A DNA stretch of 64,000 bases from Triops longicaudatus (GCA_022885665.1 JAGQDJ010000124.1:62001-126000), one strand, 5' to 3'. Shown: positions 15,431-26,718, numbered from the stretch's first letter. Made by a program: numbers and translations. Notes: generated from the sequence alone by a model not told the origin.

Positions 15431-15454
15431 ATGGCAACGCTGAGAGCTTGGTGA
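15431..15454 (+). promoter_or_regulatory. Short upstream ORF in the TBL2 leader
   Basis: An ATG at 15431 opens a seven-codon frame (MATLRAW, stop TGA) that ends 22 bases before the TBL2 ATG. If the leader begins upstream of it, this uORF could reduce or regulate TBL2 translation. The transcription start is not known. Confidence 0.35.
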
Positions 15455-15476
15455 CGTAAGAAAACGTGTAAAGAAT

Positions 15477-18400
15477 ATGGCGGATGGACATGAGGTTCAG
15501 GCCGGTTCAGGTCATACGAGTGTAGCTGGTACGATGGGAACTGTTCCTTTAATTGTGTTAACTGTGTTCATTGGGGCCATAATCTTTGTAATTTATCATG
15601 TGTTACATCTATTCCGTCCCAGTCCCTCCCAAGAAGGTAAATAATCTGATTCCGACTATTTTAATCTGTAAAAAGTCGAGGCACTGAAACTAAACACAAT
15701 TTGCTTAGGTGGACAAAAACACGCTTCCGAGCCAGTCTCGGAACCTCCTGCAAATGAAGAGATCACACAGGATAAGCATGTGAAAACTAGTAAAGCACGC
15801 AAAGTGGCCAGTAAAGATGCCAAAGCTTCTTACGCTCATCCGTGGCTCGCTAAAAACTTGAAAGGTCACACGGGACCCGTGCTGGATTTTGATTTTAGCC
15901 CCAATGGAAAATACCTGGCTTCATGTAGCGAAGGTGAGATGTTAACAAAAGCTATATGTGGCGTTGTTGGATAGATAAATGAGAGCAATAATAGTAACTA
16001 AATACATAAAAGTTCAGTACAGTAGCAATGATCAAACAAAGAAGTTAATAGACACAGCACAAAAAAAGCCCATTTCTGTATACATTCTAAGACCAATTTT
16101 CATGCTCTCCATATGCCGAAGGATTGTCAGGCTTACCACACGACCCGGGAGGGAGTGAGCCTGAACCCGAAGTTGACGTCTCCGAAAGAGTCGACAGCGA
16201 CAGCAGCAGCCAACCCTCCGCATCTTCCAGCAGTTTAAGTCGGCGTCAGCGCAAAAACCGAACTAAGAAAGAAGAACCTTCTAAAAGCAGCAAGCGCAAC
16301 AAAACCGTTCTCACTCCTACGCACTCGCAACCCCCTCGGACGAATAAAAGCAACAAAACACCCCTTCGCGTCTCGATCACCGGTGCAACGTGTCTACGCC
16401 AAACGCCTTTAAAGCATTACACCAAGTTGCCTCTTTCGGACGGGGAGTTTTACGAGTATTTGCAGCAATACCTCCTCGGTGGCGAGCAGCTCCTAACCCT
16501 AGGGTTCCCTGTAGATAGTTCTCTCTACCCCGGTAAGGCCGTTATTTTCATGCCTATCTCTCACGGCCAACATTATCATCATTTGTACAGTCACAACCAA
16601 TTCGACGTTAATGCACGGGAATTCGTCCCTTCATCCAGTCGTGGTATCCACGTCACCCAATCCGAACCCGCCCTTCAGAACAACGATAACCTCTTAAATC
16701 TGCTTTTACCTTCGTTGCACTCTGCCGAATCAAGTGATAACGATTCGAGGTCCAAATTTAAGTTTGGTGAGGACTCGGAAGATTCCGACGCCCATGCACC
16801 TACCAATTTTAGCAGGCGGAAAACAAACCGCTGCCCCGTTTTATTACAGCATCAACGCCGCCTTTTAGCCAATTTAGCCCAAAACCAGTCCTCTTATAAA
16901 CTGAACGAAGCAGAATCCTTCGACCAGTCATTAGATGAATCTCTGGACTCGTATGAGTTCGTTAAACTCTCCAATGAAGATTCCAGCGCTGTTTATTCGT
17001 TTCATACCCACACTCATAGTATTTCAACACCGCAGTTACATGACAAACATCCCAGCGAGGAGAAGAAGTGCGTCCGGTGCGCGAAGGGATTCTTCCTCAC
17101 ACATGATGGAGAGTATTTAACGCAAGAAAGCTGTATCTACCATTGGGGGAAGCTATGTCGTGTAGTTACGAATTCTACTGTTCGCTTTGAGTACAACTGT
17201 TGCCGCGGACGCAAAGAATCGAAAGGCTGTACCACTGCGAAGTTGCATGTATGGTCAGGCTTGGAACCCGGTATGAACGGCCCCTTTGACTCCTTTGCGC
17301 GCACCAAACCGCGAAAGTCTCCGCATTATGGCATTTATGCCTTGGATTGCGAAATGTGTTACACCGATCATGGTTTAGCGCTAACCAAGGTGACAGTAGT
17401 GGGCGTTGACGGTCGACTCGTCTATGAAACTCTGGTCGTTCCGGATCACGCCATTATCGATTACAACAGTCGCTTTTCCGGCTTACGTGAGAAAGATATG
17501 GCTAAAGCCACAAAGACTTTGAAAGATGTACAAAACGACCTCATGGGCTTCATAAGTGCCGAAACGATTCTGATTGGTCATGCATTAGAAAACGACTTAC
17601 GAGCTTTACGGATGATTCACCCATCAGTGATCGATACCGCAGTTTTATTCCCTCATTATTACGGTTTACCTTATCGTCGCTCGCTCAAATCCTTAGTCGG
17701 ATCTTATTTGAAACGAGATATTCAACAAGGACCTGGACATGACAGTTTCGAAGACGCGCGTGCCTCTATGGAGTTGGTTCTATGGAAAGTTCGGAAAGAT
17801 TTAAGGCATCGGTCTGAGTCGTCGTCTTAAAATAAAGGTGAAACGGGCAAGAACTTGAACTTGATAGTTTCTACAAGGAGAATTCCGGAAAAAACATGCT
17901 TGATTTTTTATACCACCATACATTTTGGGTGAGAATGGAAGGAAGAAATGATTCGAGACTTGCGACGCTAGTCTGAATTCAATTGTTGCGTCGTGTTCTG
18001 GGCTCCGTTGGAGAAGTGTGATTGTCTGTTGTGTGAAACCAAGTTGCTTTCTGTGGAAGCTGAGTATTAAACCAGGCTGCTAATAAGTTCATTAGGTATC
18101 CCCTCCATTGTTGCTTTTGTACTTGCCCAAGAGCGTTGCGTTTTGTGGGTATGTTTTTAAACACTACTTAAAACCATTGGAACAAGTGAAGAAAGTTCAT
18201 GTTTTCTAGAATTTTTTGCTCAAAACTTTGCAAACATTTTTTAATCCACATTTTTTTCGTGTAAGAATGAGCACAAAGAATGTGAAACAAGAGTGATGTC
18301 AGTTTTTGTCGGATATCTCAGGATGTGTGCTTGAAAATAGAAGCATCGGTCCGAACAAGAACTTCGATTGTTTTCATTGGAATATGTTTATCTTTTAGCG

Positions 18401-19960
18401 GGACAGCTTAGATCCCGGTATACATACAGTAGTTAATTATACGAATGAGTTACTCATGTGTTCATTTGCTTGATGACTAATATGAGGTCCGGGTCTCTTT
18501 TCGTAGATCGCACGCTAATGATATGGACGCTTAAGTTGAACCAAGAGGCTAAAGAGGTCAAAAGTGTGCGCGGACATGTCAGTTTTGATTTCGCTTCGAA
18601 GTTGCAGTGGAGTCCTGATGGCAAAGCTTTGATCGTCCACAAAGCGACAGCTAATCAGCTCGAAGTCTATAAAGTAACCAAAAAACCCGAAGGAGGTTTT
18701 GCTTTTCAAGAAGCATTAACATTTCCAAAGGTAATGTCCTTCTTTTCACACTGTGGAGCATTTTATTTTTCCGAGTAAGAAAATAGCTTTTATTTTCCGT
18801 CTATAGAAGCACGAAACTGATGTCGTGGCTGCGGGCTTAGCGTCTACGGGAAAGTTTGTCATGTCATGCTCGGACCAAAACGATTTTATTATATGGGATT
18901 TGAAGGGCAACATATTGGCCATTCAGCATAACAATCAAGGCTCGACATATGCGGCCAAGATTTCTCCGTGCGGAAAACTCGTGGGAACATCAGGTAAAGC
19001 GAGTAAAAGAGTCTTCACGGGCAACTCATTTAACGTTTCCGCGACAGGTTTTACACCCGATGTCATACTATGGGAGGTGGCCTTTAGTAAATCTGGCGAG
19101 TTTGAGAAAGTATCTCGTGCCTTTGTCCTAACGTCACATACGTCAGGAGTTTTTTCCTTTGACTTTAACCCTGACACAAGCCGAATGGTCACCGTATCAA
19201 AGGATGGCACCTGGAAACTCTTCGATACAAATAGTAAGTTGCGCTTTGGGAACAGAGTGTGATATGATAAAAGCACACGAACTGAGTAAAGCTTCAGTTT
19301 AAAAGCAACTTGTGGACATGATAAAGGCAAGAGTCTTCAAATTCTAAACTTCTTCACTATTCCGAGTAATTGGTCTATACATACACTATCGTTTTTCAGT
19401 TGAATATCGAAAAGGACAAATGCCTTACTTGCTGAAAACTGGTCAGTGGCCATATAATGGGCACAAAGCATTGATTGCCCTGTCGCCTGACGGTCGAATG
19501 ATTGCCATTGCGTCTCGAAGGACGCTGTACTTATATTCCACCGAAACTGCCAAGTTAGAAGCGCAGATCGATGAAACTCACTTAGGTACCTTTTAAATTT
19601 TACGCAGGAAACGTTTTCTATTGACAACTACTGACCGATTATTTAACACACCTTTTACCCATGTTTAAGTATTCTCAAAAAAATGAATCGACCGCCAGAA
19701 ATTTGTCATAAACATTTATTTATTTTGTGTTATTATTCATAGAGGATATCACGTGTGTAAGGTTTGATCCAACGTCCAATTTTGTGCTTACGACGGGTGA
19801 TAAGCAAATTCACGTCTATCATAACGTACCTGGCCATAAGCTACTAGCGAATGAGCTGCAAGAGAAACTCAGAAAAGCTAACACAGCTGGCCTAAAGGAA
19901 CGTTTGCAGCAACAACTTAAGGAAACCGATGAGCTTTTGGGGAAACTGGGAACCTGCTAA
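15477..19960 (+). CDS. TBL2: TBL2, membrane-anchored WD40 protein (transducin beta-like 2)
   Basis: Seven exons join in frame: 15477-15636, 15709-15933, 18507-18730, 18807-18993, 19048-19233, 19400-19585 and 19743-19960, giving 461 residues (human TBL2 447). An N-terminal hydrophobic segment (about residues 20-43, VPLIVLTVFIGAIIFVIYHV) anchors it in the ER membrane. WD40 repeats follow, with HPWLAKNLKGHTGPVLDFDF, CSDQNDFIIWDLKGN, FTPDVILWEV and SVSKDGTWKLFDT typical of the family, and a C-terminal coiled stretch. In vertebrates TBL2 interacts with PERK during ER stress; here that is inherited from the family. The 54-nt intron 18994-19047 is a multiple of three and stop-free, but family alignment (SCGFTPDV-like junction) favours its removal. 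Intron 2 (2573 nt) contains the REXO1-type ORF. The 3' end lies 73 bases from the RPUSD4 stop. Confidence 0.94.
16131..17830 (+). CDS. REXO1-type 3'-5' RNA exonuclease, inside TBL2 intron 2
   Basis: An uninterrupted frame runs from a stop at about 16088 to TAA at 17828-17830. The C-terminal third is a DEDDh exonuclease of the REXO1/GOR family: ALDCEM (Exo I), GHALENDLRAL (Exo II) and HDSFEDARASMEL (Exo III), all acidic residues and the catalytic His intact. In front is the family's Cys-rich segment (CVRCAKGFFLTHDGEYL, CIYHWGKLCR). Such enzymes trim RNA 3' ends. There is no in-frame ATG before the conserved region (about FMPISHG), so the N-terminus must come from an upstream exon. A candidate acceptor, TTGTCAG at 16124-16130, has phase 1, exactly matching the end of TBL2 exon 2. 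It is therefore either an alternative last exon of TBL2, or a retrocopy or nested gene with an unseen first exon. A Ser-rich, basic N-terminal tail precedes the domains. Confidence 0.85.
17831..17836 (+). terminator. Candidate polyadenylation signal AATAAA after REXO1-type ORF
   Basis: AATAAA begins directly after the stop codon. It would end a transcript within TBL2 intron 2 and so supports independent 3' processing of the REXO1-type exon. Confidence 0.5.
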
Positions 19961-20033
19961 TTTCCAAGTAAACGACGGCGGCCACACTTTTACAAGATAA
20001 CTATATTTTTTAGGAAACGATACAAGCTTGTCT

Positions 20034-21775
20034 TCACAACAATTTGTAGGATAGTTTGAGTCTTTTCATGGTCCACCTAAAAAAGTTTGGCACGGGGGCA
20101 ACGATTTTCACGCTCTTTTCGGGATCCTCCCAAAGCGGAAGAACGATATAGCCCGCGTGTAAGTGCATTGGGATGTGACGAACTTTGCTTTGCTTGAAGC
20201 GCAGCTGCTGGAGCACGTCATCGGGCAATTTCTTATTGGATAAAGACAATAAACCAGTTTCATAAATCCGACAAGCCTTTTATGTTTGCTTGTGTTATTC
20301 TTTACCTGCGGTGCAAATTTATCTCGGTGGGAGTATTTATGATCGCCCAGCACTGGACAACTTAATCCCAAACTTAAATGAGCTCGAAGTTGGTGTTTAA
20401 CTCCTGTTTCCGGTCTCAGTTCTAGTAACGCCACAGAATTCGTGTTTTTCAAAACCTGGAAGTGAAAAATTAAGTACGAAAACAAATGAATAAACTGTCC
20501 TACCTTATAATTCGTAACGGCTTTATGTGTATGTGTTTTCGTAATTTGTCTACCGGGAATAATAGGTCGCAAATTCATGCGCTGTCTCCCGTAAATGGTT
20601 GTTTCCGCCAATGGAATATCAATAACACCTTCGGGCGGTTTGGGAATGGCTTTAGTGATGGCCCAGTAGACTTTGGTGATAGCGCGCTTATAAAACATAT
20701 CTTGCAGCGTTCGGGCCATTTCGGGCGTTGTGGCTAAGAGCAAAACGCCGGTAGTGTCTCTGTCTAAACGATGAATAGGACGGAGAGATTCACCCGGGGG
20801 CAATCTAAGATTCTCGGCTAATGCGGGTAAAAAGGCCGTAAGTGCAGGGTGATGTTTCCTAGCCGTGGGAGACAAATCGGAGTCCATCGTCGGCATTCCG
20901 TAAGGTTTATCGATAGCGATGATGTCTCCTTCGCGGTACACGATCCGTTTTTTCAACATGGCAACAATTAAATCGTTGTGCATTTCAGCGTAGTTGGGCA
21001 AGAACTGCTCATAAACGCGCCATGACTCGGCTTCGGTATCTTTATATACCTCAGGTGCTTCGGACTGCTTCTTAATGCTTTCTAAATAATCAAGGGCTGT
21101 TTTCTTACAAGGGGATTCAGGCTCTTCGATTTGTTCCTTTCCTAGGACTTTTACATTTTGAGATGCGGTTTGCGGAGTACTTTCTGATTTGCTTTGATGG
21201 GGGAATAAGTACTCTTGATCAATCGGACCTAAGTCGTCGACTAACTTCTCGGGAGTAAAATAGGATCGGACTTTTTTGGAAGATGTGAGATTTTCTTGAG
21301 GATTTGACGCAGCGAAGTATGTTTCGTCAAAAAAGTTTAGCTTCTCGTCCTGTATGTTGGAATGTGAAACAACAGGCTCCGCATGTGATTCTTCTGTCTT
21401 CGGACGAAGCAACGGCTCAAAGTATTGTTCGTCCACATAATGGGGTTTAACATTGCTTTCCAGTTTAGATGAATTTTCAGGGGACTGAGGAACTAAGCGT
21501 GAAGTGTTGTCATTATCCAGGCGAATCGAACCAAATTTGGTAAGACGTACTTTCTCTGTTACATGTGTCAATTCGTCTAGGTTCTTTTCTGGATTCACAA
21601 GTTTACTATACTTTTTCAAAGGCTCGGCTTTTGTTGTGTTATGGCCAAATTCGGTACTACCTTCTTCTTCCCAAAAGTTCTCATTTGTGCAACTTGGCTT
21701 CGATTCTTGGTGAATGTAGCAATGTATGTTTTTGTACTGGCGCAGAAACCTTGACGTAACTCGTTTTGGAAACAT
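20034..21775 (-). CDS. RPUSD4: RPUSD4-type mitochondrial RNA pseudouridine synthase
   Basis: Three exons, 21775-20504, 20455-20306 and 20231-20034, join in frame to 539 residues. The RluA-family catalytic core is clear: GDIIAIDKPYGMPT, the active-site loop RPIHRLDRDTTGVLLLA with the catalytic Asp, and the closing ELRPETGVKHQLRAHL and CPVLGDHKYS. The C-terminus (KVRHIPMHLHAGYIVLP) follows the RPUSD4 pattern. The first 230 residues are a basic start (MFPKRVTSRFLRQYKN, consistent with mitochondrial import) followed by a low-complexity acidic linker longer than in vertebrates. Family members modify mitochondrial 16S rRNA and mRNA. The 48-nt first intron is a multiple of three and stop-free, but removing it restores the family alignment. 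The gene is head-to-head with PLBD2. Confidence 0.93.
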
Positions 21776-22050
21776 TATGCGCCGAACGAAATCCTTTATC
21801 CACGTGAGTTTTGTTTACAAAGAATAGTAACATTTCAGAATCGATATTTTTCAGAAGCAGCAGTGGAAGTCGATATGTTTCCAGTAATAATACGATAGTA
21901 ACTTTTAAAGCACCAAGTTCAGTGTCAAGGTCGTGCTTCAGTTGCTTCGTCATCCAGTGATAAGTTTCGCACAAAAACAAACTCAAAGGTATTGTTTCAT
22001 AGATTGCTAACCGTGTTTGATAAACTTATTCGTTGGGCCTAGCTTAGGTG
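21776..22050. promoter_or_regulatory. Shared divergent promoter region of RPUSD4 and PLBD2
   Basis: The two ATGs lie 275 bases apart on opposite strands, so transcription of both genes most likely starts here. No TATA box or other element could be assigned with confidence. Confidence 0.5.
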
Positions 22051-24003
22051 ATGAGGCGAGAACTAGGACTCGTACTTTGTATCGCTTTCGTCATTACGTA
22101 TGCGAGTGCCGCCCGAGTTGGACCACCACTCTCGCCCAAGCCACTCCTCGCTTACGCTGTTTACAATGAAACCAGCCAAGATTTCCATTTGTCTGATAAA
22201 GAGCCAGACAAGAAGTTGCTTGTGGCGAAAGCAAATTTTACCAACACGATTAACCAAACTGGGTCAGGAATATAAACTTGTTGCGATGAAATTTAAGTTT
22301 GGTAAACTCTGGTTCTGTCATTAGCTGGGCTATCTTTGAAGTGTGGTCAAATATCAACTACCCGGATTCATTACAAGCCCGTGCTGCAGGTTTCTTAGAA
22401 GGATTCCTAACTCATGATCTCATTTACTGGCATTACCATAACACGATGGTTGATTATTGCAAAGATCGCGAAGATTACTGCACGAAGCTGCGGAAATACT
22501 TATCCAGAAATAACAAATGGGTTATGAAAAGCGTCGAAAAGTTGCGAGGCAAAAATGCTTATTGGCACCAAGTATAGAATTCTTAGTGTTTTCCGTCTTG
22601 CGCGTTTCTAAGGAAATTTGTTAGTGTAGGTTGGCTTGTTTTACGAACAACTAGACGGTTTGGCCAAAGGTTGGCGTAAAGCCTCCGAGAAAACGAGCAA
22701 CAAGTTGGATGCGGAGGCGTTTTTATGGTTGAACATAAACGGTGACATGGAAGATTTAGAAGTCGCTTTTAAAGCTAAAGAACGCAAATCGACCTTCAAA
22801 GATGTAAATGGGCGAGTTTTAGGCTCTGGTTCTTGTTCAGCGCTAATCAAGGTTCTACCCAAGAACCAGGATTTGCTGGTCTCTCACGTAACCTGGAATG
22901 CGTAAGATTCTCCTCAGATTTAATTTTCTCTTTGTGAGGCTTCTGTAACTGAAAAGATATTCTCAAAAGGTATCAATCCATGCTAAGGATTTTGAAAAAC
23001 TACCGTTTATTTTACCGCTCGGCTAAACAAGTAGACAGTCCTCTTATACGTGGCCACGCGTTAGCCTTTTCATCCTACCCGGGCGTTCTGTTCTCAATTG
23101 ACGATTTCACGGTATCCTCCGCTGGTATGGTGATCTTAGAAACCACCATCGGCAACTCGAACGACACTTTGTGGAAACATTTGCATCCTACAGGCCAGGT
23201 AAGCCGGGGATCTGAAGAAAAAAAGACTGGGGGTAACTAATTTGCTTTTTTCTTGAAAAAAGGTGCTAGAAGGCATTCGAGCTACTGTAGCCAACCGATT
23301 AGCCCCCTCCGCCGACAGGTGGGTTCAGATATTCTCGGAGTACAACTCCGGAACGTACAACAACCAGTGGATGGTAGTAGATTATAAGCGGTTCAAGCCC
23401 GGTTTTCCTATTTTTAATGACACACTGTGGGTTTTGGAGCAACTCCCCGGGCACATTGTAGCCTCTGATGTTTCGTGGAGGCTACGCAACGAGACATATT
23501 GGCCCAGTTACAACAGTCCTTTTTATCCAGAAATCTTCAGTTTAAGTGGAACGCCAAAATTAGTAGAAAAATATGGCGATTGGTTTACGTATGATAAGAC
23601 TCCGCGTGCGTTGATATTCAAAAGAGATCACGCGAAAGTGAAGGACATAACGTCGATGATGAAAGTAATGCGTTACAATGACTATCAGAATGACCCTCTT
23701 TCAAAATGCGAGTGTACACCTCCCTATAGTGCCGAGAATGCAATTTCGGCTCGAAACGATCTCAATCCCCGAAATGGCACTTACCCATTTCCGGCACTGT
23801 CGCACCGTTCACACGGTGGGACTGACGCTAAAATCACATCCTTTGAACTTCTAAAGCGTATGCGTTTCTTAGCGGTTAGCGGTCCTACTTATGACAATTT
23901 GTCGCCTTTCGATTGGCGTAAATCCGACTTCGATGTACCGCACGTGGGCTTGCCCGATCTATGGCAGTTTAAACCTGTTGAAACTCAGTGGCATTTCAAC
24001 TAA
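22051..24003 (+). CDS. PLBD2: Phospholipase B-like protein (PLBD2/lamina ancestor family)
   Basis: Five exons, 22051-22262, 22325-22571, 22630-22901, 22970-23198 and 23263-24003, join in frame to 566 residues. A signal peptide (MRRELGLVLCIAFVITYASA) leads into a secreted or lysosomal protein with many N-glycosylation sites. The family is an N-terminal nucleophile hydrolase that self-cleaves before a cysteine; the site is visible as GSGSCSALIKVLP, followed by HVTWNAYQSMLRILKNY. Later landmarks are GTYNNQWMVVDYKRF, LWVLEQLPG and a C-terminal region with KVMRYNDYQNDPLSKCECTP, SARNDLNP and SHGGTDAKI, all standard for the family. GTG at 22048 precedes the ATG at 22051, which is taken as the start. 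The substrate is probably lysosomal lipid; activity is not proven from sequence. Confidence 0.95.
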
Positions 24004-24628
24004 AATAACAGTGAGTTTTTCCAAAATCTAGCAGATTTTTTACATGTTTTTGGAAATGATTTTGTATACAACGGGTTCCCAGAAATAGACACTTTTGCAT
24101 TTTAGATTCCCTTTTCCATTGGTTTTATGATAGTCCTCTTATGTTTGTTGTTTGCAGGTCATTTGAAAAAGAGTTACGAAAAAGATTATAAGTTCATCAT
24201 TTGGACCTTGAAGTTTATAAGGGGCGCTTGATTCATTTAACTTCTGCTGAGGTCGTTTTTCCGATGAAATTTGTGGTGTAAGCTTTAAAGAACACTGAAT
24301 GCTCAGGAAGCGTGAAGGAAATACATAGTTGACGCTCAAATTGCTACAGTAAGATCCAATTGTATTCCGGTACTGAGCCCGGGAGGGGTTGGAATGACCA
24401 TGGCGCGATGTGACGTTGGCATCCAAGTGAAGACTCGGATTGGTTGACGTAACCCTAATACAGCGTTTACTCCCAGGTACATGCAAGGGGCCAGTTCGAC
24501 ATCCCAACCCCCATGCCGACTGCTTAAGTTCGCCCCGCCGTTACAAAGACCGGTTCTTTCTGTTTGGTGCTTGCGGAGTGGGAAGGTCGTTGTTTGTGCG
24601 GAGATCACTCTCGGGGTTTAGTTATACA
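24004..24628. other. Intergenic, PLBD2 3' end and phospholipase A2 promoter
   Basis: No gene is supported. It should include the PLBD2 3'UTR and the start region of the downstream phospholipase gene. A minus-strand ORF at 24139-24507 has no recognisable domain. Confidence 0.4.
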
Positions 24629-26718
24629 ATGCGCGTGAATTCGTGGCTTTATCTCGTGTGCGCCTTATTTGTTTTGGGTCATGTGCGATCGGAGAAAGAT
24701 GCTTATCCCTCACAACACGGCAATTACACCCTCCGTTGGCACCGTAACGTCGTCATCAGCAATGGATTGTCCGACGGAGAGCGCGTTCGTCACGTTTATT
24801 TCAACGGACTTGTAGCGAAAGAAACAAGCGCTATTGTTGAAAACAAGTAAGCTTGCTTCCTGTTAAACTTTGTATTGGCGTTTGTAGGCCAATTCCCTTT
24901 TATTGTATTCAATCGTGCGATGAAAAAAACTAGGGCGAGTCTGAAACTATAAATCTTGGTTTGAGACAGCTAGTCCTGGAACGTTCGAATATGTCATTGT
25001 TAAACTGTATTTTCCTGTCGGCTCTTTTGAAAAAGCTATGGAGCTGAACCTGTAGAACTTCGTAGCGGATATTGTTGATAAGCGTCATTCTAAAAAAAAA
25101 AACGATTTTTTTTTAGGGCTGGTGCATTGCTTTGGCAATTATCTGACGGACACCGCCTGATTCAGATTATTTTCGACGCCTTTGACAATATGCAAGATTG
25201 CGAGTACCTAGGTCCTTCCGCCTATGTTAACCAGTTTTTACGAGAATGGGACAGGGAGACTCATGCGTTGGTTAACAATCAAACAGGCTTGGGTTACGAA
25301 ATTGAACAGATTCGGAAAAAGAAATTGAGCCAGAAACTTCGTAAGCAACTCGATTTCAAAAGCTTGAAAAAGCAATGCAAGCAACAGCATCAGGAAATGC
25401 GTAGGTTAATCGACACGCAAAAACATGGCAGCGAAGCGGAACAAAAACAAGCATCTAGTCAACTAGACAGGTAATCTCCCCCCTTTTTGTTTGTTTTGTT
25501 TTCTCTGCTGCATGTTGCGACGCAGTAGTCTGCAGGTGGGAAAGGGACCTTCCAGCTTTTCTTTCTTATCACTTACGTAGCGTTGCGTGCAAAGTAGTAA
25601 TATCGGAGTGAAAACATCCTTGTGACGTTACAAACTTCCATTCTTTATTTTGTGTGCCGATTGTGCGAATGCGGTGGCGGTGCCCATTCAGAAGATTATT
25701 TTTCTTAAATCCTCCCCTCTTTTAGCTTACTGCGTAAAAAACGCGATATAACCATCATGCCGGGAACAAAATACTGTGGCAATGGGCACGTATCTTCCGG
25801 ATATTCGGATATGGGTATTAATTACGGACTGGATCAATGTTGTCGCGCTCATGACCATTGTCCTTACACCATCCGCGGCTTTAAAACGCGTTTCCACCTA
25901 ACAAATTATCGGTTCCATACTATTTCGCATTGCGATTGCGATGACAGGTGTGCTGGCTTTTACTTCGCAATTTTCTTCTATTAACAATTCACCATCCCCC
26001 AAACAATTGCTGTGTGAATGCGCTGCAGTTCTCCTTCGTTACCAGCGATGAAGGCGTTTTTCACCACTTGCTTCCAGCAGGCTTTAAGGAATATCGGGAC
26101 TCGATTCTTCTAGAATTAATGTCTGACAATAGTTAATTCTTTTTTCTAAAAAAATGTTTGACTCACCATGGGTAGGGTTCGGCGGAGTATTGAGAACGCA
26201 ATGCGCATTCCGCATACGCAGTGGTGTGGTAAAGGCAATCGAGCTAGCAAATATGAAGATTTGGGTGGGTACGCACCCGTTGATCGCTGTTGTCGGCAAC
26301 ACGATTTGCATTGCCCCTATCATATCCCGAGTTTCGAGCAACGCTATGGGCTCTACAACTCGCGTATTTATACCATGATGCATTGCGCCTGTGATGAGCG
26401 GTGAGTTGGATGCGATTTATTTTTGCTTATTAGCAACAGTTCTTTGTGGGGATGGTGAATCCATTACGTAGAGTAAATAAAACCTTAATTTTTGTTTTCT
26501 TATTCGCATGCCTTTTCTTTTTTAGATTCCGCTCGTGTTTGAAGACGACAGACTCGTCCGCAGCGAACTTAGTCGGCAATTTATTCTTTAATATCATTCA
26601 GACCAAATGTTTTGTGCTGAAAGCAGAGAAAGTTTGTATGAAGCGTTCTTGGTGGGGCAAGTGTGAACAGCATGAGTTGCGCAAACAAGCGTATCTACGG
26701 GATCCTATGTCTTATTAA
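24629..26718 (+). CDS. Secreted group III phospholipase A2 with duplicated catalytic exon
   Basis: Exons are 24629-24846, 25117-25470, 25726-25947 (4a), 26176-26400 (4b) and 26526-26718. All internal junctions are phase 2. The product has a signal peptide (LYLVCALFVLGHVRS), a pro-region, a charged coiled stretch, then the bee-venom/PLA2G3-type domain. Exon 4a encodes a furin-like site RKKR, the calcium loop YCGNGH, catalytic CCRAHDHCP and HCDCDD. Exon 4b repeats this: RVRR, WCGKGN, CCRQHDLHCP, HCACDE. The last exon supplies RFRSCL...NIIQTKC. Because 4a and 4b have identical phases, three transcripts keep frame: 4a only (328 residues), 4b only (329) or both (403). Only a single 4x exon joined to the last exon restores a complete canonical domain, suggesting mutually exclusive use. 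The enzyme would hydrolyse the sn-2 ester of phospholipids. Confidence 0.9.
26057..26113 (+). pseudogene. Possible decayed copy of the last PLA2 exon between 4a and 4b
   Basis: In one frame this reads FFTTCFQQALRNIGTRFF then stop, which loosely resembles the start of the genuine last exon (FRSCL...LVGNLFF) and PLA2G3 relatives. No acceptor gives the phase that exon 4a needs, so it could be a remnant from a duplication that once included both exons. The similarity is short and may be chance. Confidence 0.25.
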
